Source: CAZFLM01 sp964519955 (GTDB taxonomy: Bacteria; Armatimonadota; Chthonomonadetes; Chthonomonadales; CAJBBX01). From it: a DNA stretch of 13,732 nucleotides. Made by a program: the position numbers and the translations under genes. Below, piece after piece: positions 1 to 7,247 of the stretch; position 1 is the stretch's first letter; each line of letters starts with the position of its first letter. The stretch spans positions 1 to 13,732 of the forward strand of contig CAZFLM010000123.1 of the NCBI GenBank assembly GCA_964519955.1, written 5' to 3'. The notes under the pieces were generated by a model. That model was not told where the DNA came from, did not search any database, and saw nothing but the letters and a program-made list of their open reading frames with translations.

Positions 1-126
1 TGGCGCTGGACGGGCACGGAGGCCCATCCCACCACTGCACTGGCGTTGGACGGGCGCGGAGGCCCATCCCACCACTGCACTGGCGCTGGACGGGCGCGGA
101 GGCCCATCCACCACTGCACTGGCGCG
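1..126. repeat. 40-bp direct tandem repeat, about 3 copies, continuing off the left edge
   Basis: Units lie at 1-40, 41-80 and 81-119, with a partial fourth at 120-126. Units 1 and 2 are 40 bp and differ at two bases; unit 3 is 39 bp because one C of the CCC run is lost. Each unit carries the core GAGGCCCATCC followed by CCACTGCAC. There is no start, stop or ribosome-site pattern to suggest coding, and 40 is not a multiple of 3. The array begins mid-pattern at base 1, so its true copy number is unknown. The core recurs at the other end of the window (13187-13206), which points to a dispersed intergenic repeat rather than a purely local expansion. The repeat itself is directly visible; its function is not known. 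Confidence 0.93.
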
Positions 127-319
127 TGATCCGGGCTAAGACCTGTTCCGACAACGAGTGGAAACCAGGACGGGGCGGCGCGTGTGCGCCGCCCCGTTCG
201 AGCATCGTGGCGATATGGCACGTAGGTCAACCCCACCCGGAGTCCACGCACGATCGGCCTATGCGGCGTATCTGCCCTACACGGCCGCCCGCCAAGTCCA
301 GAACTCGCGCATGGTGCGG
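127..319. other. Gene-free stretch downstream of the peptidase gene
   Basis: With the repeat array this completes a 319-base stretch without a convincing gene. Short open frames exist on the plus strand, but they lack ribosome-binding sites, run into the antisense of the peptidase gene, and have compositions typical of GC-rich shadow frames. The only structured element seen is the hairpin at 170-197. The remainder shows no promoter, tRNA or recognisable motif. Confidence 0.6.
170..197. terminator. Strong 12-bp GC hairpin, likely terminator
   Basis: Bases 170-181 (ACGGGGCGGCGC) and 186-197 are perfect reverse complements around a GTGT tetraloop. It lies about 120 bases past the stop codon of the minus-strand peptidase gene, so it could end that transcript. 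It could equally end a transcript coming from the left of the window. There is no clear U-tract on either side, which is common in GC-rich genomes but weakens the call. Confidence 0.55.
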
Positions 320-2497
320 CTACAGGCTGCGGCGGAGGAAGGCCGTCATCAGCGTGTAGAGATGGTGGTTGCGGTCCTCGATGCCGTGATGCTTGCCCGG
401 GTAGTACATTGCCTCGAACTGCACCTTCGCATCCTGCAGGGCGCTGGCCAAACGGGCTGAGTTCTGGAAGTGCACGTTGTCGTCCATGGTGCCGTGCACG
501 ATCAGCAGGCGCGCCTTGACGCCGGCCGCATGCGTGACAGGCGAGCCGTCGCGGTAGCCGTCCGGGTTGTCCTCGGGGCGCTCCATGAAGCGCTCGGTGT
601 AGATGGTGTCGTACAGCGTCCAGTCGGTGACGGGCGCCACGGCGATGCCTGCCCGGAAGACGTCGCCGCCGCGGGCGAGGGTCAGGCAGGTCATGTAGCC
701 CCCGTAGCTCCAGCCCCAGATGCCGATGCGCGAGGCGTCGACGAGCGGGTGGCTGCCCAGGAAGCGTGCGGCGGCGATCTGGTCGTCGCTCTCCAGGATG
801 CCCAGGCGGCGGAAGGTCTGCTTCCGGAAGTCGCTGCCGCGCCCGCCTGTTCCCCGGTTGTCGATCATCGCGACGACGTAGCCCATCTCCGCCAGCATGT
901 GGTGCCACAGATCCCTCTTGCCATTCCAGGCATCGAGCGCAACCTGCGATCCGGGGCCGCCGTAGGTGTAGATGAGCGCCGGGAAGCCCTTGCGCGGTGG
1001 GGTCTTGCTCGGCATCAGGATGCGAGCCCAGAGCCGCTCGCCGGTGGGCGTCTCGATGGAGACGAACTCCCACTCACTCCGCGAGGCCGAGGCGCTCGGA
1101 TTGGTGCGGATGCCGTACTCGGCGAGGGCGGGGCACGGGATGTCCACCAGAACCGTCGTCGCCGCGCCAGCGGTCGAGCGCACCGCGACGGTGGCCGGGG
1201 CGTTCACCGTGGAGTGGGTGTGGAGGAAGCGCGCGCAGTCCTTGGCAAACACCGCGGTGTGGCGGCCTTCGCTCGCCAGGACGGGCCGCGTCTCGCCGCC
1301 GTCGAGCGAGGCGGCCCACAATGTGCGGTCGACGGGGCGGGGCGCCGCAGCCATGTAGTAGAGCGTGCGGGCGGCCGAGTCGAGGGCGCGGATGTCGTCG
1401 GCTTCCCCGTCGGCCTGCGTCACCTGGCCCCTGGGGGCGCCGGCAAGATCGTAGAGGTAGTACTGCCGATCGCCGGAGCGCTCCGACGGCCAGAGGAAGG
1501 TGTCCTCGCCCTCGACGAAGTGCAGCTTGCCCGCGGGGTCGACCCAGCGTTCGTCGGCCTCTGTGACGATGAGGCGGGTCTCGGCCGTTGCCGTGTCCAG
1601 CAGGAGCAGGTCGAGCCGGTTCTGGCGCCGGGGTATGCGCTGGAGGAGGACGCCGCGTCCGTCCGGCGCCCATTGCAGCGCGACGATGTAGTGCTCGCCC
1701 GCCGGGATGCCGTGGCCCGGGTCGGTGAGGTCCGCCCAGACGATGGCGTTGGAGCGAACGTCGACGATGCCCGCTCTGACGGTCGGATTGGGGTCACCCG
1801 CCTTGGGATACCGCGTGCGGCGTGGGGCGGCGTGGAGGTCATCGTAGCGCGAAAGAAGCACCTCCGGCACGGAAGCCTCGTCTTGCTGCAGAAAAGCGAT
1901 GCGGCTGCCGTCGGGCGACCAGGCCCACCCGTCGCCGAGGCCCAGCTCTTCCTCGTAGACCCATCCAAGCCGCCCGTTGTAGCGGGTCTCGGAGGCGTCC
2001 TCGGTGATGCGCTGCTCGGCGCCGGTCTCGAGGTCGAGCACCCAGAGGTCGTCGGCGCGCACGAGGCCGATGCGGGAGCTATCGGGGCTGAACTTGGCGT
2101 GCCGCTGGTCCGCGTCGACGTCCGTGAGCTTGCGGAGGGCGCCGGACTCGATGTCGAAGATCAGCAGGTTGCCGCAGGAGCTGAACCGCGTGGGCGCCTT
2201 CTCGAAGAGCAGCAGGCAGCGCTCGTCCGGCGACCAGACGCAGCCGGCCAGCGACGCGGGCTTCTCGGCGCCGGGCAGACGCAGGGCGTCGGGCGTCATC
2301 ACAGGGGCGCGCGAGCCGTCGCGGGTGTCGTGGATCCACAGCACATCCACATCGGTATCCGGGTACTTGTCGACGAGGCTGAAGCGGACCCCGTCGCTGA
2401 GCCACGCAGGCTGGCGAAGGGTGGTTTCGTCGAAGGTCTTGCTGTCGAAGATAGCGTCGAGCTTCAATCGGCGCGGAGCATGTTGTCGGCGCTGCAC
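320..2497 (-). CDS. Dipeptidyl-peptidase IV-type prolyl oligopeptidase (family S9B)
   Basis: A serine exopeptidase of 725 residues, the usual length for the DPP-IV group, which removes X-Pro or X-Ala dipeptides from peptide N-termini. The N-terminal two thirds (about 15-480) form the DPPIV_N beta-propeller, with repeated WSPD/FSPDSSRI/WAPDG strands. The Glu-rich motif GWVYEEEL (about 179-185) matches the double-Glu that binds the substrate amino terminus. The C-terminal alpha/beta-hydrolase domain has TYGGPGSQ (Tyr about 512, oxyanion hole), nucleophile GWSYGG (Ser about 597), an Asp in HGTMDDNVH (about 672-673) and His in GKHHGI (about 704), so the triad is complete. The start is GTG at 2497, preceded at 6 nt by AGGAGG. 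The frame stays open upstream to 2677, but that part is low-complexity and has no homology feel. No signal peptide is visible, so a cytoplasmic location is inferred, although many relatives are exported. It is divergent from the 2719 gene. DPP IV family assignment is very secure; the substrate is inferred. Confidence 0.95.
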   Translation of the reverse strand: MQRRQHAPRRLKLDAIFDSKTFDETTLRQPAWLSDGVRFSLVDKYPDTDVDVLWIHDTRDGSRAPVMTPDALRLPGAEKPASLAGCVWSPDERCLLLFEKAPTRFSSCGNLLIFDIESGALRKLTDVDADQRHAKFSPDSSRIGLVRADDLWVLDLETGAEQRITEDASETRYNGRLGWVYEEELGLGDGWAWSPDGSRIAFLQQDEASVPEVLLSRYDDLHAAPRRTRYPKAGDPNPTVRAGIVDVRSNAIVWADLTDPGHGIPAGEHYIVALQWAPDGRGVLLQRIPRRQNRLDLLLLDTATAETRLIVTEADERWVDPAGKLHFVEGEDTFLWPSERSGDRQYYLYDLAGAPRGQVTQADGEADDIRALDSAARTLYYMAAAPRPVDRTLWAASLDGGETRPVLASEGRHTAVFAKDCARFLHTHSTVNAPATVAVRSTAGAATTVLVDIPCPALAEYGIRTNPSASASRSEWEFVSIETPTGERLWARILMPSKTPPRKGFPALIYTYGGPGSQVALDAWNGKRDLWHHMLAEMGYVVAMIDNRGTGGRGSDFRKQTFRRLGILESDDQIAAARFLGSHPLVDASRIGIWGWSYGGYMTCLTLARGGDVFRAGIAVAPVTDWTLYDTIYTERFMERPEDNPDGYRDGSPVTHAAGVKARLLIVHGTMDDNVHFQNSARLASALQDAKVQFEAMYYPGKHHGIEDRNHHLYTLMTAFLRRSL

Positions 2498-2718
2498 GCA
2501 CGGCCTCCTGGGGTGTCGATGATGGTGGCGGACGGCGGCCGGGGCAGGACTTGGGCGATGGCCCGTCCAACGATGCACTACGAAGCTGGACGCGGCCACA
2601 CGCTGCCGGAGAACGCGCACACTCCCGCAGGTCGGCGTGCCGGTAGGAAGTGTACCCAAGGACCGGTTGCGGGGCAATCGGCGGCGCCCGCTAGCCGGGC
2701 CGGGAGGACGGTGTAAGG
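2498..2718. promoter_or_regulatory. Divergent intergenic region, expected to hold two promoters
   Basis: These 221 bases separate the divergent starts of the peptidase gene (-) and the exported propeller-like gene (+), so promoters for both must lie here or overlap the genes. I could not pick out convincing -35/-10 pairs; the region is GC-rich throughout. GGAGG at 2703-2707, 11 nt before ATG 2719, is the likely ribosome site of the plus-strand gene, at a slightly long spacing. Confidence 0.4.
2504..2509 (-). promoter_or_regulatory. Ribosome-binding site fixing the GTG start of the peptidase
   Basis: The minus strand reads AGGAGG, ending 6 nt before GTG at 2497. No comparable site precedes the in-frame starts further upstream (up to 2677), so this decides the start and trims 60 residues from the longest open frame. 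Confidence 0.8.
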
Positions 2719-3711
2719 ATGAAGTCGGTCGTCTGGGCGTTCGCGGCAGTGCTCCTTCTGGCAGGGCCTGTGGGTGGAACGTGTTCGGTGCTTGCGGGCC
2801 AGGGCAAGGCCGAGAGCACGCGCGCGCTGATCGGGCGGGCGCTGCACTCGCTTCAGGGGAGCGCGCGGGCAGCCAAGAAGGGCGGGAAGGGGCCGTCGCA
2901 GATCGCGAGCCTGGCAGACAAGCGCACGGCGGAGAGTTCCGGTGTGGCGGCGAGCGCCAAGACGCCCGGGCTGATCTGGACGCACAACGATTCGGGGGAC
3001 GGGCCGTACCTGTATGCCACCGATCGCAAGGGGCGCGCCATCGCGCGGTTCACGGTGACTGGCGCCAAGAACGTCGACTGGGAGGACATGGCGCTCGGGA
3101 TCGGGGCCGACGGCGCGCCCTGCATCTACCTGAGCGACTCCGGCGACAACGGGCATGACCGCCACAACTGCTGCGTCTATCAGGTGCCCGAGCCCGATGT
3201 CGACATGACGCTGACCGGCCAGGATCGGTCCACCATGATCGCCCGGCGCTATCCGTTCGAGTACCCGGACGGGCGCCACGACTCCGAGGCGATGCTGGTC
3301 CATCCCACGACCGGCGAGCTGCTGATCGTAACGAAGGTGGAGTCCGGCAAGAGCGGCGTGTACAGGTTCCCGATGCCTCTGCAGCGCGACACCAAGGTGG
3401 TGCTGGAGAAGGTCGGCACGGTGGTGTTCACGAATGCGCTCGTCTTCCGCGACCGGGCCGTGGGCAAGCTGGCCACGGGCGGAGCCGTGGCGCCGGACGG
3501 CAAGCACGCCGCGATCCGGACGTACACGGACGTGCTCGAATGGACCAGCAAGCCGGGCCAGACGATCGCCGAGGCCCTGAGGGGCAAACCGCGGACGATC
3601 GAGGCGCCGTGGCTCGGCCAGTTCGAGGCTCTCTGCTACACGCCGGACGGCAAGGCGCTGCTGACCACAAGCGAGGGCAGTCCGACGCCGCTGTGGGAGG
3701 TGCCGCGCTAG
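2719..3711 (+). CDS. Exported beta-propeller-like protein of unknown function
   Basis: 330 residues. The start ATG is followed by a signal peptide (MKSVVWAFAAVLLLAGPVGG, cleavage perhaps after VLA about residue 26) and then a basic Ala/Lys-rich spacer (about 30-60). The body (about 65-330) has the strand pattern of a propeller: THNDSGDGPYLYATD (88-102), a DWEDMA motif (120-125), YLSDSGDN (137-144), DGRHDSEAM (184-192), GGAVAPDGKHAAIRTYT (254-270) and FEALCYTPDGKALLTTSEG (302-320). This motif order matches, from memory, a widespread uncharacterised bacterial family. The Asp-rich DSGD turns could bind calcium, which is inference. It is probably extracytoplasmic. A cysteine cluster (Cys150/Cys151, with others at 135 and 306) may form disulfides. 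The next gene begins 81 bases downstream on the same strand with no terminator seen between, so the two may be co-transcribed. No function is claimed. Confidence 0.85.
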   Translation: MKSVVWAFAAVLLLAGPVGGTCSVLAGQGKAESTRALIGRALHSLQGSARAAKKGGKGPSQIASLADKRTAESSGVAASAKTPGLIWTHNDSGDGPYLYATDRKGRAIARFTVTGAKNVDWEDMALGIGADGAPCIYLSDSGDNGHDRHNCCVYQVPEPDVDMTLTGQDRSTMIARRYPFEYPDGRHDSEAMLVHPTTGELLIVTKVESGKSGVYRFPMPLQRDTKVVLEKVGTVVFTNALVFRDRAVGKLATGGAVAPDGKHAAIRTYTDVLEWTSKPGQTIAEALRGKPRTIEAPWLGQFEALCYTPDGKALLTTSEGSPTPLWEVPR

Positions 3712-3780
3712 GCTGACCAGTGTGCGAGCCGAGCGGCCGGCGGGCGAGGTTGTGTGGGGTGAGTGGGCTACGGGTGACGA

Positions 3781-3786
3781 AGGAGG
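3781..3786 (+). promoter_or_regulatory. Ribosome-binding site of the ADP-ribosylglycohydrolase fusion gene
   Basis: AGGAGG lies 6 nt before ATG 3793, supporting this start and therefore the absence of an N-terminal signal peptide in the product. Confidence 0.8.
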
Positions 3787-3792
3787 AGCCGA

Positions 3793-6054
3793 ATGGCGCC
3801 GTTGGTTCTGACGCGCGATGCATATCGGGACAAGGTCGAGGGCGGGTGGTTGGGCCGGAACGCCGGTGTCACGCTCGGGGCGGGGGTGGCCGGCCAGACT
3901 GAGGCGCACAGCTTCACGTTCTACGATCCGCTGCCCGGACAGCCTGCCGCGAGCGAGGAGACGGACATGCAGCTCGCGGCCTTCAGCGCCCTACGGGAGC
4001 ACGGGCCGGACCTCCGCGGCGCGGACGTGGCGGACGCTTGGGTCGCGCACATCCGGTACACGTTCGACGAGGCTGGCTACGCCGGGCGGAATCTGCGCCG
4101 CGGGCTAAGGCCACCGATCAGCGGGGCGTTCGACAACTGGTTCCGGCGGGGCAACTCCGGCGCTGGGCGGACGCTGCTGTGGGCGATGGTGGCTCCCGGC
4201 GCGCCGCAGGTTGCCGCGGCCTATGCGTTCGAGGATGCGCGGATCGATCACTCGGAGGAAGGGGTGTGGGCGGCGATGTTCTGGGCTGCCGCTCAGAGCG
4301 CCGCCTTCTTTGTATCGGACGCCGGACGCCTGCTGGACATCGGGCTGAGCATGGTGCCGCAGGCGTCGCGCGTGTCGCTGGCGGTGCGGACGGCGCGGCA
4401 GGTGCATGGCGCCAGGTTGAGCTGGCTGGAGGCACGGACGCGGGTGCTGGCCGCCGTCGGGCATCCGAACGTGACGGACGCGCCGCAGAATGCCGGCTTT
4501 GGGGCGATGGGCTTGCTGTACGGCGCAGGCGACTTCGGCGGGGCGGTGTGCTCCGCGGCGAACTGCGGCTACGACTGCGACGCGGTCGGCGGGACGGTGG
4601 GCGGCCTGATGGGCATTGTGGCGGGGCGCTCCGGCATGCCTGCCCGGTGGGTGGAACCCATCGGCGAGGCTGTGGTGATGGGGTGGGGACTCGTCGACCT
4701 GGCGGCCCCTCTGACGGTGGCGGACCTTGCGGCCCAGGTAGTCGAGGCCGGAGAGCAGGTGGTTGTAGCTCGCTGTGCGGATGTCGAGCTGGTCGACGAG
4801 ATGCCGGCCGAGGAGCCCGCGCCGGCGCCCGAGCCCGTGCCGGAGCCTGTTCCTGAGCCGCCGGTCGTCGAGGCCGCTCCGCCCGCGGAGGCCGCGCCTG
4901 CTGCCGAGGAGGCTCCGAGCGAGGAGGCCGCCCCCGCGCCGGAGCTGTCGCCGGGCGATGCCGCGGTTGCCAAGCTGGGCGATGGCGAGACCGTGGCGGC
5001 GGAGGAAGCGCCGGAGCCGGAGCAGGCTGCTGGCGAGGCTGCGGAGCCACCCGCGGCCGATGCAGAGGCGCCTCTGGCCGTTGATGCGCCCGCCGCCGCG
5101 CCCGAGCCGCCCCTCGCGGAGGCACCCATCGCCGCGCCAGCGCCACCCGCGCCGAAGCCCGCCTACGACTGGACGGCGAACTCGCTGGTGAAGCCGCTCC
5201 TGGCCGCGCCGGCGTGCTCGTCGACGCACCACGTCGGGCAGTTCGAGGTGGTGGTGGACTACGGCGAGCAGGGGCCGGCGATCATACCGAACGTTGCGAC
5301 CACGTTGATGATGATGGTGCGCAACCGCGGCGAGAGCCCCTTTGTGGGCAACGTGCAGTTGAGCGTGCCGCGCGGCTGGGAGGCCCGAGTGCCCGGCGCG
5401 CAGGGCCAGCGGCAGATGCTGGCGGCGGGGGGCATGGCGCGCTACGGGTTCGTGGTGCGCGCTCCCGAGGCAGCTCCGCTGGAGGGGCGCAACGATCTGG
5501 CGCTCGTGTTGGCGCCGGAGAGTGGGCCGCCGACCACGGTGAGCTTCTCGCTGCTGGGGGGCTCCGGGTGGTACGTGGTCGGACCTTTCAAGAACCAGAT
5601 GGACGACGGGTTCGAGCGTGCGTTCGAGCCGGAGGACAAGCCCGGGCTGGACTGCACCTATCTCGGTCGCGCGGGCGGCTTGGTGCGCTGGGCGCGGCAT
5701 GCGTTCAAAGAGACGGTGATGGACGTGGAGCCGCTCTTCGAGGGGCATCCGGGCGTGCTTTATGCTCGGACGCGCTTCCATGTGCCGACGATCACCGACT
5801 GCCGGATCGTGCTGCACACGAACGATGGCGGCAAGGTGTGGCTGAACAGCCGGATGGTGCTGCAGCGCCATTGGCACGCGCCGTTCAGGCCGACGTTGGG
5901 CGAGGGGGCGTGCATGGTGGACGTCACGCTGAGGGCGGGGGACAACGACCTGATGCTGAAGGTGGTGCGCTGTGCCGAGCCTGCCGAACTGGCGCTGATG
6001 GTGGTGGATCGCAAGGGGAAGCCGCTCGAGAGCGTCGTGGGGAAGTGGGAGTAG
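3793..6054 (+). CDS. ADP-ribosylglycohydrolase-family protein fused to a Pro/Ala/Glu linker and two beta-sandwich domains
   Basis: 753 residues. Residues 8-300 are an ADP-ribosylglycohydrolase (ARH/DraG-type) fold: YRDKVEGGWLGRNAGVTLGA opens it, then EETDMQL (55-61), NLRRGLRPPISGAFDNWF (100-117), YAFEDARIDHSEEGVWAAMF, TDAPQNAGFGAMGLLYGAGDFGG (228-250) and NCGYDCDAVGGTVGG (257-271). The family removes ADP-ribose from proteins or small molecules using a two-metal site. Here the classical TDDT is replaced by ETDM, and the residue after the DxD pair is Ala264 rather than Thr. The Asp residues remain, so activity may be altered rather than lost. Residues about 335-455 are a long Pro/Ala/Glu-rich linker. 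About 480-590 resemble a NEW3/CARDB-like Ig sandwich (VRNRGESPFVGNVQLSVPRGWEARVPG). About 592-745 resemble a galactose-binding jelly roll (WYVVGPF, LHTNDGGKVWLNSRMV, AGDNDLMLKV). No signal peptide or membrane segment is seen, which is odd for such domains. It probably shares a transcript with the gene upstream. Family call firm; substrate unknown. Confidence 0.88.
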   Translation: MAPLVLTRDAYRDKVEGGWLGRNAGVTLGAGVAGQTEAHSFTFYDPLPGQPAASEETDMQLAAFSALREHGPDLRGADVADAWVAHIRYTFDEAGYAGRNLRRGLRPPISGAFDNWFRRGNSGAGRTLLWAMVAPGAPQVAAAYAFEDARIDHSEEGVWAAMFWAAAQSAAFFVSDAGRLLDIGLSMVPQASRVSLAVRTARQVHGARLSWLEARTRVLAAVGHPNVTDAPQNAGFGAMGLLYGAGDFGGAVCSAANCGYDCDAVGGTVGGLMGIVAGRSGMPARWVEPIGEAVVMGWGLVDLAAPLTVADLAAQVVEAGEQVVVARCADVELVDEMPAEEPAPAPEPVPEPVPEPPVVEAAPPAEAAPAAEEAPSEEAAPAPELSPGDAAVAKLGDGETVAAEEAPEPEQAAGEAAEPPAADAEAPLAVDAPAAAPEPPLAEAPIAAPAPPAPKPAYDWTANSLVKPLLAAPACSSTHHVGQFEVVVDYGEQGPAIIPNVATTLMMMVRNRGESPFVGNVQLSVPRGWEARVPGAQGQRQMLAAGGMARYGFVVRAPEAAPLEGRNDLALVLAPESGPPTTVSFSLLGGSGWYVVGPFKNQMDDGFERAFEPEDKPGLDCTYLGRAGGLVRWARHAFKETVMDVEPLFEGHPGVLYARTRFHVPTITDCRIVLHTNDGGKVWLNSRMVLQRHWHAPFRPTLGEGACMVDVTLRAGDNDLMLKVVRCAEPAELALMVVDRKGKPLESVVGKWE

Positions 6055-6085
6055 CGCAGCGCCGAGAACCGGCGCGGTGACGAAG

Positions 6086-6121
6086 CGAAGGGCCCGGCGG
6101 CATGTTGCCCCGGGCCCTTCG
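6086..6121. terminator. Perfect 12-bp convergent (bidirectional) terminator hairpin
   Basis: CGAAGGGCCCGG at 6086-6097 is exactly reverse-complemented at 6110-6121 around a 12-nt loop. It sits in the 91-base gap between two convergent genes, 31 bases after the stop of the ADP-ribosylglycohydrolase fusion and 24 bases after that of the PKD protein, so it can serve both. There is no long T-tract on either strand. Confidence 0.75.
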
Positions 6122-6145
6122 CCGATCTGGCGTTCGATGACCGGA

Positions 6146-7153
6146 CTACAGCGTCACGTGCACCTTGGCCTTGGCGACGGCCGGCTTCTTGTTCCCATTG
6201 AGGTCGCGCACGACGAGGAAGACCTCGTAGTCGCCGCTCTTGCGGAACCGATGCTTGATGGTGCGGCCCTCGCTGTCGACGGGCAGCGCGCTGCTTGCGT
6301 TGAACTCGCCCGCGTTGGCGAACGTCCACTCGTACTTCAGCGGCGAGACGCCACCCTCGGCGTCGCCCGTGAAGGTGATCTCGTCGTTGACGGCGACGGT
6401 CCGCTCGTTCATCTCCTCGATCCGGATCGGCGTCTCGTCGCGCACGGTGCGGATCTCGCCAACGAAGAGCGTGGTCGGGGTGTCGCCAAAGATGCCGATC
6501 TCGGCGATCTGGCCGTTGGAGTCCTTGAGACCAGCCAGGGCCGACAGCGGCACGGCCAGGGTGCGCCAGTCTTCGTCGCCGGCCTTGGCGTCGGCGTAGG
6601 ACAGGACGGTCTCGGCGGTCTTGCCGTCGGTGGTGCTGACGAGCAGGCGCACATTCGCCAGGGCCTTGGGCTTGCCCATCACGGCGTTGCTGTAGTCGCC
6701 GAAGCCGCGCCCCGCACGACCGGAGCCACCGCCGGACATGCCCTTCATTCCCACCATGCCGGCGCCTCCAGGCATCGCCATGCCGCCCGGGCCGCCCATG
6801 CCCATGCGCATGGTGGAGTTCTTCTCGGCTGTCTTGACGGTAAGGCGCAGGTAGGCGCTGGGGTCGGCGAGACCTGCCTTGACGTTCGCCGGTTGGCCCA
6901 GCACCAGGCGGGCGCCTTGGAAGAGGCCGTGGGTGGTGACGCGCAACGAGCGAACACCGGTGAACACGGACTCCTCGGAGTCCTTCGCGGTGCCGCTTCC
7001 CCAGGAAAGGAGCTTCAGGCCGGCCGTCTGGGAGGTCTGGCCGGTGTAGATGGCGACGTCGCCTTCGGTCTGGGCTTGGAGTGCGCCAGGCATGGCGAGG
7101 GCGCACAACGCGGCGGCACCGACCCGAGCGCAGCGTGCAACGAAGCTTGGCAT
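6146..7153 (-). CDS. Exported protein with beta-sandwich domain, Met/Gly-rich insert and C-terminal PKD domain
   Basis: 335 residues. ATG 7153 is preceded by AGGAGC at 7-nt spacing. A clear signal peptide (about 1-28, cleavage at LQA-Q) sends it across the membrane. Residues about 30-240 look like a carbohydrate-binding-type beta-sandwich (SVFTGVRSLRVTT, AYLRLTVKT, DWRTLAVPLSAL, IAEIGIFGD). This is interrupted at about 115-145 by a low-complexity stretch rich in Met and Gly, with eight Met between 115 and 139. Residues about 246-335 are a PKD fold: VNDEITFTGDAEGG, LKYEWTF, HRFRKSGDYEVFLVVRDLNG. PKD and such sandwiches commonly mediate protein or glycan contacts on secreted proteins. No enzymatic motif is seen. 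The Met-rich loop could bind copper or be mere low complexity; that is unresolved. It is convergent with the upstream-coordinate gene and lies 94 bases downstream of ymdB, possibly with its own promoter. Confidence 0.85.
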   Translation of the reverse strand: MPSFVARCARVGAAALCALAMPGALQAQTEGDVAIYTGQTSQTAGLKLLSWGSGTAKDSEESVFTGVRSLRVTTHGLFQGARLVLGQPANVKAGLADPSAYLRLTVKTAEKNSTMRMGMGGPGGMAMPGGAGMVGMKGMSGGGSGRAGRGFGDYSNAVMGKPKALANVRLLVSTTDGKTAETVLSYADAKAGDEDWRTLAVPLSALAGLKDSNGQIAEIGIFGDTPTTLFVGEIRTVRDETPIRIEEMNERTVAVNDEITFTGDAEGGVSPLKYEWTFANAGEFNASSALPVDSEGRTIKHRFRKSGDYEVFLVVRDLNGNKKPAVAKAKVHVTL

Positions 7154-7247
7154 GTTGTGTGCTCCTGACGAAAGTACGTTAGGTCAGACAGTGCGTAAGG
7201 GCGGCCAGCCGGGCTCGCGTCTCGAACCATGGGGTCCGAGGTGCCCG

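Noticed and set aside
1..126. Left-edge repeats as a CRISPR array
   Set aside because: The units are contiguous 40-bp tandem copies with no unique spacers between them, and no cas gene is present.
470..2716. 748-codon plus-strand open frame opposite the peptidase gene
   Set aside because: It is antisense to a complete DPP IV gene with intact triad, has no ribosome site and shows Arg/Gly/Ala/Val-rich composition typical of shadow frames in GC-rich DNA.
2578..3909. 443-codon minus-strand frame spanning the divergent intergenic region
   Set aside because: It crosses the ribosome sites of two plus-strand genes, is Arg/Pro-rich and shows no motif.
4105..5877. 590-codon minus-strand open frame opposite the ADP-ribosylglycohydrolase fusion
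   Set aside because: The plus-strand frame has recognisable domains and a strong ribosome site; the antisense product is His/Arg-rich with no domain pattern.
5760..7106. 448-codon minus-strand frame overlapping the PKD protein and the end of the fusion gene
   Set aside because: It is frame-shifted within the same strand as a gene with signal peptide and PKD motifs, and runs through the terminator hairpin; the composition is Arg-rich.
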